Positions 33,517-44,685 of a DNA stretch of 64,000 bases are shown here, piece after piece. The stretch spans positions 20,026,001 to 20,090,000 of the forward strand of contig CM106586.1 of assembly GCA_048013815.1 (NCBI GenBank), written 5' to 3'. The notes below the pieces were generated by a model. That model did no database searches and was not told the DNA's origin. It saw only the letters and a list, made by a program, of their open reading frames with translations. The position numbers and the translations under genes are program-made. The stretch comes from Setoptus koraiensis (taxonomy: Eukaryota > Arthropoda). The stretch's first letter is position 1. Each line of letters opens with the position of its first letter.

Positions 33517-35916
33517 AAGTCACTGAACAATTGTCCAAGTCAGACTAAAAGATTGTGCGTACGTGGATCTTTAAGTGACAACAACGAGATCGACGACAAA
33601 TACGACACTAATCAAGGACAGTCAAGTGCAACTACCATACAGCCAAATAATACCGCAATTTCCACGGAAAATACAATGACGGCTAATGGCAGTATTTCAT
33701 TGGACTCTGACAATCGTGATTTCATTGGGCAACTTTACGACAATCTGGCCTCTAGTCATGAAAAATGTCTAGAAGCGCTAGAATCGTTAAAGATTTTCAC
33801 AATAGCTTACAGTAAAAAAAAAGATTTAGTCACAGAACGTGGTTTTATACCAAGATTGCTGATAATATTACAAAATAGCGAGTATGATACTCAAATTAAA
33901 ACTCAAATAGCGCTTATATTTAATAGTCTAGCCAAAGAGACTGAAATACCACTAAAGACACTATTGGAGAATAATGTTCCAGCGCACATAATCAACACAA
34001 TGATGACTTACCAAAATGACATCAACTTAACAGATGCATGCCTCAGGTGCTTGAGATCATTGTTTATCTATGATTTTATTGATACTCAACTTTTACTAGG
34101 TCACATTGATGAGAATGGCGATAATACAACAGTAGGGTCCAACACACAACAACTGGATCGGTATAAACTATTACAGTTCACACCATCTAGTGTGCTGCAG
34201 TACATGATCAATTTAGCCTCATCCACGAGATCTGGAGACATTCAAGAGTGTGTTGCCACCATCCTCGCTCATTCTTGTCAAACTTATGAACATCAGACCA
34301 TATTATGCAATTCGTTGGCCATAGATTGTATAGTTAAGCTATTACAAACCCCATACTACACCGTTAATGTGGCAGCTCTCAAGTGGTTGGCAAACCTTTG
34401 CTACAAGAACGAGGCTATTTCCACTCTAGTAGCACAAACTAAAACAGATAGTGATGAATCTATTCTTGATATTCTCATTAAAAAAATGGATAGGGACAAC
34501 ACAGATGAGATACAATTTTTATCAGCCAAATGCTACACTTTCATTAATCGGGCTGCCATAGCTATAATGCAAAATGACAAAAGAATAATATTCTGGGTTC
34601 TACACACACTGGTTCGTATGGTCAAGAAAGACAAGCACCCTCAATTGAGATCAGATGCCGCAGATTGTATAAGTTACTTGATTGAGCCAGACGTTTACAT
34701 GCAACAAACAGCAAGCATTTGCGACAATCTCATTTCATCACTATTTGATATGCTATCATGTAAACCAGATAACCTTGACTTGACGCAATTTAGGCCACTC
34801 TCGGCGCCATTGAAATCCCTCAGTTGGAATGAAGCCATACCACCAAGACCTGTCTTTGATCTAAGGTCGTCACTAGGTCTAGCATCTTCAAGTAATTGTA
34901 GCATTATGCGCGTTGAGGTATGTAATAAGAATTTCCGATTATGCCAAGAAATGAAACAAGCGTCATTTAAAGCCTTTGCCGCACTCAGTGCCAACGATGA
35001 AGACATCAGAAGAAGAATCATGTCGGTTGAAAACTACAACATAATGACTTATGTAGTAGAGGGACTCTCCGATGGTGGTAACGTCAAAACAGTTTCAGAA
35101 GCGCTATGCTGTTTGCACAGTTTATCTAGATCAGTTCAACAATTGAGGACCTCATTTAATGAGAGTAACGTCTGGACTTCGCTCAAGTATCTCTTAAATA
35201 AAACTTCGGACGAAGTTCTCATATTAGTCTCGTCAACATTATGTAACCTTCTATTGGAATTTTCCCCCGGCAAGCAACACTTTCTTGACCAGAAAGCAAT
35301 CGAATCGTTGTGTAATCTAACCAGAAGACAGAATGAACCAGCGCTTAGATTGAATGGTGTTTGGGCTTTGATGAACATGGCATTCCAAGCAGACCAAGAA
35401 ACTAAATCTCAGATATTGACCTCTTTGAGTATTGATCAAATCTTCAGGCTCCTACAAGAACGTGATGTTGAGATACTCCTCAAGACTTTAGGTCTCTTAA
35501 GAAACTTGCTATCCGAGAAAGCTCACATCGAGACTATAATGGCGACTTACGGGAAACAGATAATGCAAGCAGTTATAGGTGTTTTATCGGGAGATCACCC
35601 TGTGGAGGTTCAGGAGCAAGCCTTGTGTATATTAGCTAACATAGCCGATGGGGATACAGCTAAAGAGTTATTCATCATGTCAAATGATGAAATTTTGCGT
35701 AAATTGTCAAGTTATCTTGTGGGTAATCATGTTAAACTTCAACTAGCGGCCATATTTTGTATCAGCAATTTGGTGTGGCGTGCTGACGAAGGCTCCAAAA
35801 AACGTCAAGAGGTCCTTAGGCGCATCGGTGTCCACGGGCTTCTTCATAAATTGATTAATAATTCTGACAGCTCAATATCGAATCGAGCAAGAACAGCTCT
35901 CGACCAGTTTATTTAG
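33487..35916 (+). CDS. ARMC8: Armadillo repeat-containing protein 8
   Basis: An 809-residue armadillo-repeat scaffold, single exon. In other animals ARMC8 is a subunit of the CTLH/GID ubiquitin ligase and affects alpha-catenin turnover and endosomal sorting. Conservation starts near residue 79 (DFIGQLYDNLASS) and runs to the end. Near-identical blocks include LIEPDV, LHSLSRSVQQLRTSF, TLCNLLLEFSPGK, NGVWALMNMAFQA, KTLGLLRNLLS, LCILANIADG and KLQLAAIFCISNLVW. Two inserts relative to human (673 aa) lie in the first third and around residues 425-465. The first 78 residues are not conserved. The first ATG (33487) lies in the duplicated cassette and would add the basic SP-rich MVKARSPHSPKS, while a second in-frame ATG near 33676 would start closer to the conserved part. 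AATAAA follows at 35934. Confidence 0.95.
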   Translation: MVKARSPHSPKSLNNCPSQTKRLCVRGSLSDNNEIDDKYDTNQGQSSATTIQPNNTAISTENTMTANGSISLDSDNRDFIGQLYDNLASSHEKCLEALESLKIFTIAYSKKKDLVTERGFIPRLLIILQNSEYDTQIKTQIALIFNSLAKETEIPLKTLLENNVPAHIINTMMTYQNDINLTDACLRCLRSLFIYDFIDTQLLLGHIDENGDNTTVGSNTQQLDRYKLLQFTPSSVLQYMINLASSTRSGDIQECVATILAHSCQTYEHQTILCNSLAIDCIVKLLQTPYYTVNVAALKWLANLCYKNEAISTLVAQTKTDSDESILDILIKKMDRDNTDEIQFLSAKCYTFINRAAIAIMQNDKRIIFWVLHTLVRMVKKDKHPQLRSDAADCISYLIEPDVYMQQTASICDNLISSLFDMLSCKPDNLDLTQFRPLSAPLKSLSWNEAIPPRPVFDLRSSLGLASSSNCSIMRVEVCNKNFRLCQEMKQASFKAFAALSANDEDIRRRIMSVENYNIMTYVVEGLSDGGNVKTVSEALCCLHSLSRSVQQLRTSFNESNVWTSLKYLLNKTSDEVLILVSSTLCNLLLEFSPGKQHFLDQKAIESLCNLTRRQNEPALRLNGVWALMNMAFQADQETKSQILTSLSIDQIFRLLQERDVEILLKTLGLLRNLLSEKAHIETIMATYGKQIMQAVIGVLSGDHPVEVQEQALCILANIADGDTAKELFIMSNDEILRKLSSYLVGNHVKLQLAAIFCISNLVWRADEGSKKRQEVLRRIGVHGLLHKLINNSDSSISNRARTALDQFI

Positions 35917-35933
35917 ATGAAACATGTCGCTCT

Positions 35934-35939
35934 AATAAA
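35934..35939 (+). terminator. Likely polyadenylation signal of ARMC8
   Basis: AATAAA lies 18 nt after the ARMC8 stop codon. The next gene converges from the other strand about 150 nt on. Confidence 0.5.
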
Positions 35940-36086
35940 TACACATGCAAAGGTTCTTCTATGAATTCTTCTTCGAGAATCCACATTAGCTCTGAGTAGT
36001 ATATTTAGTTCACGACGGTAATTTTACTCTTTTATAAGATTTCTTTATTGATTTTATGTCTCAACGATTGCTATATCGATTCAGGG

Positions 36087-37301
36087 CTAGATTGTTGCAG
36101 TGATCTTGCGACAAACGAAGAATGCACACCTATATATGGGACTGGACATCATAGAAAGTGCATTTTTGACGTAAAAAGAGTCAATATTTAGTTTTTCTTC
36201 TAAATATTCAAACCCACACTTTGTAATGATAGAACTTAAAATATCATAGCTCGGCTCGATAGAACATTCATCGCCTATGTCCGCGTAATGGTAAAGTAAT
36301 GGGCCAAAATTTATCCATAAACCATTGTCATTGAGTATACTGTGAATCTTTTCAATATACTCAACAACATTGTGTGCGGTGTCTAAGAAGAAACAAGTAC
36401 AAACACAGTCCCACTCAGTTTCTGTGTAAATTTCAAGAAAATTCCCGGCCGCCATGGAGAATTGACAATCACTTAGTATGATATCGTTCGGTGAAATATC
36501 TGGAAAGCTAATGGGCCTTATTTGATCATGGCAGGTGAGATTGTTGCCGTACTGATGCACAAAGGGATAGATTCTAAATAAGTTGGGTTCTGTACATTGG
36601 TTTAGTATGAAATTCGAAGGTAATAACATAAACAAAGAATACTCATTTCCCTGGCAAGAGTATCCTTTTTTCACTATTTCGTATGGCAATCTACCCAGGC
36701 CCGCCCCAGGTACAAGGACCTTTGTTTGACCTCTAGTCTTTTCTCCTACAGATTGGCACAAATATTGTTCCAGAGCATCGAGTATAAGCTTAAAAGATTG
36801 ATCTCGCTCAACCTGTCCCTCTGAAGACCATTCTCTGACTATCTGCTTCAGTACTGATTGTACTTTCTCGATGTCGATGGAGGTCGGCTTCAGCCTAGGC
36901 TCAGACAACATACTGGCAATAATCATTCTCAGTTCAGAGGAAGATCCAGAGGGCCCAGTGGATTCGGATGTGTTGAAACAAGGCTGCAAACTGTCAAAAG
37001 TATTATCATCGTAGTCTACCAGTCTCCTCAGGACCTCATGATTGTGGAGAATGCTTATTTTAATTTTATCCAAATGACCTTTGTAATCCCTCAATAAGGA
37101 TTGATGTCGTTGAGGAAGTTTTTCCAGACATCGGTAGGCTTTGTTCAATCTGATTGCCGAATGATGACTGTACAATTGGAATGTATTGACTACTCGTTGA
37201 AAATTTAATCTTTCCTCATCATCCTGGTGAACTTCAACCTGGGGACCCTCGTCAGAGAGTTGATCATTATAATTGACACCTGCTTTTGATGTGGATGCCA
37301 T
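36087..37301 (-). CDS. CARNMT1: Carnosine N-methyltransferase
   Basis: A 404-residue SAM-dependent enzyme that in vertebrates methylates carnosine to anserine. Relatives also methylate histidine in proteins. The fold is clear from VLVPGAGLGRLPYEI (SAM-binding motif I, about residue 194), CQGNEYSLFMLLPSNFILN, DQIRPISFPDI, CFFLDTAHNVVEYIE and WINFGPLLYHYAD, all close to the human protein (409 aa). The N-terminal HSAIRLNKAYRCLEKLP with DYKGHLDKIK is also the family pattern. It is intronless. The first Met (37301) gives the normal length. Diverged direct repeats flank the gene (about 35995-36055 and 37560-37618), which raises the possibility of retroposition or insertion, but the frame is intact. 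Confidence 0.95.
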   Translation of the reverse strand: MASTSKAGVNYNDQLSDEGPQVEVHQDDEERLNFQRVVNTFQLYSHHSAIRLNKAYRCLEKLPQRHQSLLRDYKGHLDKIKISILHNHEVLRRLVDYDDNTFDSLQPCFNTSESTGPSGSSSELRMIIASMLSEPRLKPTSIDIEKVQSVLKQIVREWSSEGQVERDQSFKLILDALEQYLCQSVGEKTRGQTKVLVPGAGLGRLPYEIVKKGYSCQGNEYSLFMLLPSNFILNQCTEPNLFRIYPFVHQYGNNLTCHDQIRPISFPDISPNDIILSDCQFSMAAGNFLEIYTETEWDCVCTCFFLDTAHNVVEYIEKIHSILNDNGLWINFGPLLYHYADIGDECSIEPSYDILSSIITKCGFEYLEEKLNIDSFYVKNALSMMSSPIYRCAFFVCRKITATI

Positions 37302-37840
37302 GTCTTGATGATGTCAAGTAATTGACTACTTTAACAATCGATCACTACTGGAGTCCTGGACATTTTTGGACAATAATACTTGGTGTATATCCGATCCAAG
37401 TGCAGTCGATGAATACTACTGTTTAGATCAGCTGCTCGTGTTCTTTTCTGTTATTATCGCGGTGATAGTCATGCTGTTAGAGTCAAAAGGATGAAGGTTG
37501 CAGTGAGAAAAAAAAGGACTACTGTAGTTCGAATCAACCCACGTTGACTTTGTGAGAAGCTGATATAGTTAGTTCATGACAGTGATTTTTATTTTTTTAT
37601 CTGATTTCTATATAAATTCATCAAATACAACTAGTGAATAAATGTTGTTTGATTAAAGGGCCTAGAGTGTTAATCAAGCAGTTAAGTTTTCCATTTCTCT
37701 CGAACTAGGTGGGTACTTCACTTTAGGACTAATTGCAGATCTTGTACGGTATTTCCGACTGTATTAACTCAATTCATAATAATACTGTGATAGTCATGGT
37801 AAAATTGTCTAAAACTTCTATTAAATGTCTATTAAAGTGA
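37302..37840. other. Intergenic CARNMT1 to Na,K-ATPase beta
   Basis: This holds the promoter side of CARNMT1 and the 3' side of the beta-subunit gene. A stretch at 37560-37618 resembles 35995-36055 on the other side of CARNMT1. Nothing else is recognised. Confidence 0.5.
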
Positions 37841-39176
37841 TCAATCTATGAGCAGTTCGAAAGAGTACATGCCCCTACCTATCGCTCGATCATGCTTGAT
37901 ATTCTCCGCCCAAGCTTTACATTCAATGAATATAAGCACGCCGGGTCTAGGATTCTTGAAATGCACCATCACAAACGGTGATTGATATCCAGGCTGATTA
38001 GTGAAAGGGAAATATTTGGGATCTATACCCTGGGGATAGTATTCCAACGGCCCGATGTTCTCCCGATCTACGCTAGATTGACCATCACAAGTTATCTGAA
38101 CCATATCCTCTTTGAAGGGCGCATTAAGAGGATAATCTTTTGGTTTTTTAGTGTAAGGTTCTGGTTTCCATCCGTATATCTAGATACAAACGAGGGAAAA
38201 TAGAATTGCAAATATCTTATGATTAGCTTGCCTCACGTTGAAATAAGTCACCTTTTCTAATTGCCTGATAACTTACCCGATTTAACTTGACAAGTATACA
38301 AGGTTTACCCAGATTGTAAGAGTAGTTCTGAGATTCAGTACATTCATTTGGAATAACTCTGAGATCAAACGGACAGAATTTGTCGGGATCTCTTTCACCA
38401 TAACTATTACAGTCGCCTTGAGCATGCTGACCCGCACCAGATTCAAGTTCTTGGTAAGCTGTGGGAAATATTTGAATATTATAAGCAGTTTTTTCATTTG
38501 AGTCTAAATTCACTTGCTGATTCACAAAAATGTACAAGTATTTTAGCGGCAGTAGATAACTCACGCTTCAAGTAATTGGTAATATCATCGACCCAATATT
38601 GCCAGTCCCCATTGAAACTGCTTCTGAAACTAATCAAGCCACTGTTAATGTATTCTGAAGGTGGGCGCGGTCTTATCCCAACACCTTTAAAAGAGGCATG
38701 TGAATTAATGTTTTGTTGACATTACAGCTATAAACTAAATTTTAACTAACTAGAATGTGCTGATATAAAGCATAAAATTTACCTGGATTAGTTCCTATCA
38801 GACTTTCTGAGAGCCTAAACTTGGGTACTCTCTCATCGATCGTTTGATTGAATATGGTTATATGTATAATCCATATAATAGCGATGATTACAAAAAGAGT
38901 GAGATAGAATAACGACAATTGAACTGACCAATGAAATAGAATGGAGATAAAGAAAGTTATTAGTCTGAGCACTGCTACAGTCTGATTTTGTTGTATCATT
39001 GTCATCGGCTAGCACTTACACCACGATTTAGGGGTACGTCCAAATGACGTCCCTGTTTGTTTGTCGAAGGCAGATTTCTTAGCTCTCACAAGCCAGCTTT
39101 CTTCTTTTGCTTTATCCTTTTTTAAATATCTTAGAGATTGCTGACTGACGCCATCTTCATAGCCTTGCAATGCCAT
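37841..39176 (-). CDS. nrv: Sodium/potassium-transporting ATPase subunit beta
   Basis: A single-pass type II glycoprotein needed for assembly and plasma-membrane delivery of the Na,K-ATPase. Five exons on the minus strand (39176-39020, 38923-38783, 38684-38565, 38503-38277, 38179-37841) with introns of 61-98 nt join in frame into 327 residues, the normal size. Exon 1 gives the cytoplasmic tail ending FGRTPKSW; insects have RTG-SW here. Exon 2 gives the membrane helix (about 54-78) followed by the family motif RVPKFRLSESLIGTNPG. Exon 3 begins VGIRPRP. Exon 4 holds the extracellular CNSYGERD, FCPFD and NECTE cysteines and GKPCILVKLNR. Exon 5 begins IYGWKPEPY and ends in the immunoglobulin-like fold with CKAWAENI. 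Paired cysteines for disulfides are present. The symbol follows the insect nervana genes. Whether it is the orthologue of nrv1, 2 or 3 cannot be told. Confidence 0.95.
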
Positions 39177-41029
39177 TGCGCCTCCTTGATTCTATTTGGT
39201 TACTATTAGGCTAGCAACACTAAGGAACTGTATTATTATTGTTGGTGAGATGTTTTCTTTGCAGACTCTCTTGTCTGAATGGGTGGTAAGCTTCAATGCT
39301 GATGAGATTCAATTCTCTGTTTGTCCAGTGTCTATACTGTTAGTTTATTTAAAGATGACGCACGATCCATTCACAGTGGTGAAAATGGTGGTTGTGGTTG
39401 CAAACCTTTGTCATGCTTGGACCTAATAAAATACATTGCACAACAGTACTCTGTGGCGATCGAAAGAATATATAGGCTAATAATAATTTAGGCACACTGG
39501 CAAGGTGTGTGCACGAACTATAACGATTAGATCAGGGTCTACAACAGTTTTAGTTGTATGCTACCTGAACGAACTCACACGCTTTGCTGGAACGGTGTGA
39601 CAGGTTGCCGTTTATTATGTTCGTTTGCGAGATTTTTATCCATGTCCGACGCAGATGCTTATTTGCAAAAAATGTACGCTGAACACTGTTAAGTTCATAC
39701 GTGCCGAAGCGCAATTTTTATGTAATAGAGGCAGTTTTCTTTCTTTATTGCATAAAATAATACGCTAGCTCAACGGGAAATGAAACGAACAAGCACGCAT
39801 TAATTAGAAAATGTTTACTGGTTAATCTCGAGAACGATAACTAAATACACGGGCTCACCAGACCAGTTTAGTTTAGTCTGTTTTATACTATTGTATATCA
39901 AAATCTGAATGTTACATGTATATAAACGTATATAAATGTTTATGCACCTCGTGCAGCTACCTTGCGATACAGTGGGATCATCTGTTCGATCGCACCGTTG
40001 GGAGAGAATCATAACGGTGTTCAGGTTTCAAGTGATCCCCAACAGATTCTAGCTTTGGGACTGATGCGCACGAGAAGCAAAAAAAGAATATCATCATGCA
40101 TGATAAGAGAGAAGCAAAAGTAAACGTATGTACAGCCATGAAAGACAATTGAATTAGCTGGTATCCGAATTTATAGTCCAGGTTAGCTTCACACACACAC
40201 ACACACACACTCACACTATTTATCTTGAATCTAAACTGGATAAGGCAAGATAAAAGGGTCCGATGCCATGCGATCAAAAAATGTAGCTGGCCTCAAATTT
40301 CCATACCATATATAGATATCCTTCCAGTTTATCTGCGTAATAACGAATAGTCCTAAAACCGCTAGATATTTGCACTAGCATATTGTGAAGATATTTTCCG
40401 GATATCAAACGAACAAAGGTAAACAGAACCAGGTTCATTTACACAACAATAGTTAGGTATGAAGGAAGATTTAAACAGAACACTATTGGACATAAGGATG
40501 TGAAATTTATTTAATCATCATCGTTTAATCGATATCATACCCGCAGTGGAAGCCAACACTAGTTCAGCAGTATTGCCACATCCATTGTTGACAATTAGTG
40601 TTTCTAAAACAAACAGACCATATCTGATGTTTCATGCTACGTTCAATTGTAGCGTGAAATGGCCTGATCTACCACCTTCACATGAATCTCAATTAGGATG
40701 ACCTCGTTGAAATGCGGAACGTCTTTATAATGTTCTATTGTCATTATTTCAGCCAACAAAACTAGATATTTACAATTGCTTATCATTCCTATTGATATCG
40801 TATGCATGAACATGAATCTCAGTTCATCTCAGTCATCGACATCAAGCATTTCATCGACTGTTGCGAAGCATCTCGACAATATCAATATCCAACAGTTATA
40901 ACAATCCATTAAAAAAAAACAGCTCCTACTCTAGAGAAAAATTAGTCGAATCAATTAAGAAGACAAAATAGATTACTATCAATACCTCTCGGTGTGATTC
41001 TATCTAGAAACAACATCAGCAAATAGTAA
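39177..41029. other. Intergenic between divergent Na,K-ATPase beta and leishmanolysin genes
   Basis: This 1.85-kb stretch separates two genes that read away from each other, so it should hold both promoters. I see a CA run at about 40190-40210 and otherwise unique, moderately A+T-rich sequence. No TATA-type or other core element stands out clearly, and there is no recognisable coding exon. Confidence 0.5.
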
Positions 41030-43354
41030 ATGCAAGCCATCTCTTTAAGCAAGTTCTATTATTACCATTATCTAGTCAGCTTTAATCTATATATTTTATT
41101 ACCAACATGCCTTGTACTAGTTATATGTCAAAGCATCCTCACGCTAGGATTCTACGATGGCCATACATTGGAGATTGGCAATTCACAGATGCACCGCTGC
41201 AATCATATACCCCCAAAACATGATCAAATCACACATGTTTGGTCCAACCTAACCATCGACTCTCTGATTCATGATATAGAGTCCAATCAGCAGCAGCATA
41301 AAATTTATCGCCGATCGCCGCTCGCATCTAATCGTATACCTTTGAAAATAGATGTTTTCTATGATGACAGTGTTAACGCTCTCGATGCCAAAAAAGTCTT
41401 ACTCATCAATGGAACTGTCATGCCTGCAGTGGTTGAGTTCTTCCAAAACGTTCTAACCATTAAAAGAGAAGATGCATTGCATCGTTTTCAAATTGCGCGA
41501 AAGTGTCCCCAGAATACGATATTTTACATTCCAACTGGCCCGGGAGGACCTTCCAGACCCCATTGTATTGATCGATGTGAGGATTACGCAACTTGTGGCG
41601 AAATCACTGTGCCTACATCACATTTGGCCGCATGTTCTTATTGTAACTCCCAAGACCATAGATGTAGGACAGATTCATCAACTGATGGCCCGGGTGTGAT
41701 CGGTGCACAGTTTTTATTGTATGTCTCAGCCAACCAGACTTCTAGATGCAAAAAAGACCAAACTATAGCTTACGCCGCCCATTGCGCTCAAGATCTCAGG
41801 ACAGATAGGCCCATCGCAGGGCACGCCAACCTATGTCCATCATCTATCAGCACCGATCCGAAAGACCTGAAAGCTTTGATAGCCACTGTCAAGCATGAAC
41901 TCACTCATGTTTTAGGCTTCTCAGTTTCATTATTTGCATATTATCGCGATGCAAATGGTCGCCCTTTGACTCCCAGAGATCCATTAACCGGTAGGATCCC
42001 TATAAACCAAGAGACAGGGTTTGCCCAATGGAGTGATGCTACTATCAAAACAATTGAACGTCGAGGGTGGTCGACGGGAGATGGCCCTATCAATAAAACT
42101 ATTCATGTAGTGATAACTCCAGCGGTTACCCAAGCAGTTCGTGAGCACTTTAACTGCAGCAGTTTAGAGGGAGCTGAACTGGAAGATCAGGGTTCGGATG
42201 GAACGTCTATAACTCACTGGGAGAAGAGACTCTTTGAAAATGAAGCCATGACTGGAACTCACACGCAAAACTCTGTTTATAGTAAGTTGACGCTAGCCAT
42301 CTTACAAGACACAGGTTGGTACATACCAGATTACAGTAGAGCCGAGCAACTTGAGTGGGGCAAAAATTTAGGTTGCAACTTCGCTAAGAAGTCGTGCAAA
42401 TCATGGATTGATGAGAGGCGAGCTATGAAACTCAGTATAAGACCATTTTGTGATAAGCCCAAGGGCGATTTACTTCAAATATCTTGCACTGACGATGGAA
42501 ACTCCAAAGCTGTCTGCAACATGAAATCATTCGACAAGCCACTATCAGCTATGTATGTAAATTTCGACTACATAGATGGTGTATCCCATTCCGACTTGGC
42601 ATACTATGGTGGATCTGTTGACCTCGCAGACTATTGCCCATTTATTCAAGAATTTACGTGGCAAGCGAAGAACATCACCGTCAGAGGCTCCAGGTGTGAA
42701 TTCGACGGAAATAATCTTGATAATGAGCGTAATGCTGCTCTGGAACATTATGGTGCACAAACGAAATGCTTCGAGCATGGTCGTCGTTGGGAGCAAAGAT
42801 CCTGCCATTACAGACGTCATTGGCATCATTACGGCGCTGGGTGTTATAAATATTCTTGTGATGGTGGTCATTTATCCATAATAGTTGAAAATTACACGTA
42901 CCCTTGTTACTACCCAGACCAGATTATACAAATTGAACTCTTGACTGATCATTGGTTGCACACCGGCACTATAGTGTGCCCCCCGTGCAAGAAGATATGT
43001 CCAACCAATAAGTGTACTTTTAACGCAACTAATTCAGTATGGAATGGAATCTATAATGACAAGTCGCCAAACTCTATTGAACATGTGACCGCTAACACAA
43101 ACACAAATTCGTTCAGAGATCTCATGACCAAACATACCGGCAACATATCGCATATAATAACCGATGATCAACTGAAAGCTAGTCATGACAGAAATAATTT
43201 TTCCACGGCGCCAAGACATCACTTGATTTGTTCCTCTTCATCAAATTTAAAAATCATCGGTTTCAAATATATTATTTCATTGGCACATATATGGTTGACT
43301 TTCTGGTACATGGATTTTGTAAAAGTCACCAACCTATACTACTTCCACATATAG
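41030..43354 (+). CDS. LMLN: Leishmanolysin-like zinc metallopeptidase (invadolysin)
   Basis: A 774-residue M8-family peptidase. Invadolysin acts in cell division, migration and lipid-droplet biology in flies and vertebrates. The hydrophobic stretch at about 14-40 is a signal peptide. HRCNH (about 56-60) may be the cysteine-switch pro-peptide. The zinc site is HELTH at 289-293 followed by VLGFS, with the third ligand in ITHWEKR (His396) and the Met-turn in NEAMTG (Met407), the spacing typical of leishmanolysins. Numerous Cys residues C-terminal to this match the family's disulfide-rich domain. The end is hydrophobic (FKYIISLAHIWLTFWYMDF), which could be a membrane anchor or GPI signal, though a charged and polar tail follows. 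It is intronless and somewhat longer than the human protein (about 655 aa). Confidence 0.93.
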   Translation: MQAISLSKFYYYHYLVSFNLYILLPTCLVLVICQSILTLGFYDGHTLEIGNSQMHRCNHIPPKHDQITHVWSNLTIDSLIHDIESNQQQHKIYRRSPLASNRIPLKIDVFYDDSVNALDAKKVLLINGTVMPAVVEFFQNVLTIKREDALHRFQIARKCPQNTIFYIPTGPGGPSRPHCIDRCEDYATCGEITVPTSHLAACSYCNSQDHRCRTDSSTDGPGVIGAQFLLYVSANQTSRCKKDQTIAYAAHCAQDLRTDRPIAGHANLCPSSISTDPKDLKALIATVKHELTHVLGFSVSLFAYYRDANGRPLTPRDPLTGRIPINQETGFAQWSDATIKTIERRGWSTGDGPINKTIHVVITPAVTQAVREHFNCSSLEGAELEDQGSDGTSITHWEKRLFENEAMTGTHTQNSVYSKLTLAILQDTGWYIPDYSRAEQLEWGKNLGCNFAKKSCKSWIDERRAMKLSIRPFCDKPKGDLLQISCTDDGNSKAVCNMKSFDKPLSAMYVNFDYIDGVSHSDLAYYGGSVDLADYCPFIQEFTWQAKNITVRGSRCEFDGNNLDNERNAALEHYGAQTKCFEHGRRWEQRSCHYRRHWHHYGAGCYKYSCDGGHLSIIVENYTYPCYYPDQIIQIELLTDHWLHTGTIVCPPCKKICPTNKCTFNATNSVWNGIYNDKSPNSIEHVTANTNTNSFRDLMTKHTGNISHIITDDQLKASHDRNNFSTAPRHHLICSSSSNLKIIGFKYIISLAHIWLTFWYMDFVKVTNLYYFHI

Positions 43355-44621
43355 ATAAAATAATCCATGTAGAGATAACGAACAAGAATGAATGTTCACA
43401 TTAGATAACCGCTATGCAACTCTGTCATGCATGGTTTCCCTCCTAACACTCAAAGCTTCGGTACCCTCGAATTGTTGTCAGAGCTAGCGATCGGTGACAA
43501 TAGCCCAACTAAGTAGATTGAAATTGTCGTCCAAGGAAGGTGTTTTATCTTGGGCCGAAACTTTTGGCCCAAAAGGGTACAGTGAAAATCTTCATGATTG
43601 CACATGCGCATGAATCGCAAACAATAGTAGCACCTGTAGTGGCCAATTCACAGTTATACATAAACTGAAACATACTAGTCGTCAGGTTGAGTCCTCGTGG
43701 CACTTAAGTAAGCTCCGAGAATCAGGATCAACAAGTCGATCGAGAGTAATAATGCGTTCCCATCCAAGTTTTATTTTAGGCTTTGCTTGCATCACCTAGA
43801 AGATAATCAATTATTGGATTATCTTTGATAACCCGATGTTTTGAAAACCATTCTGGTCACGTTCAACTCCCCACTCTGTGTTTTGCGTTGTTTCAGCAAA
43901 CAATTCTTGGTTGGACACAACTAGCTGTTCTTCGAAACTAATGTCACTGACAGATATACATTGTTGTAGACATAATGTTGACCAACTCAGCCTCAAGATG
44001 CTTGGCATCCTTGATTGGCGGGCAAAGAAAATGAAGTAGATACTATTGGAATAGCAGATCGTTTTGTAAATTACTGGTGGGCAGTAGAACAGATTTGAAA
44101 CGTTTCTGACTATTCAGAATAGGTAAGAAGGCTTCTTCGAACTTCACTAAGAAACTAACTTGAACTACCGATGTCATCGTTCTCAGATGAAAGATATTTA
44201 TTAATTGTTCGAACAAGTGAATTGTTCTCGTGTGTAAGAAGTTTGGTGTGGTAACAGTTACATTAGAAAGTAGATTGAACGGAGAGTGGCAGAGTTCTCT
44301 GGCACAACAACTTGTTAACGTCTAACTTGCTAAACTGTATGGTTCGCAACGACGGAGAAACAAAGCTTTTGTAGATTTGTTGGGTCTCTGGAAGCGGTTC
44401 TAAATCAGTATCTGAGACAGGTGCAATCTATCGTTTCGCCACTATGAAGCACTTTCGAGTCATTCAGAGATACTGGTGCCCCAAAAAGTCAGAGTCCGAC
44501 AGGTTGTGTTGGACAACATGCCGGCCAATTTGTGCTGGTCATCACAACGAACTGACGCACAAGCAGACAGACAGACACAATCATTCTTTGCAGACGCATA
44601 TTCGCAGTGTGTAAGTGTGTC

Positions 44622-44685
<64 letters not shown>

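Noticed and set aside
37515-37550. tRNA B-box-like word (GTTCGAATC)
   Set aside because: No A box, acceptor stem or cloverleaf can be folded around it.
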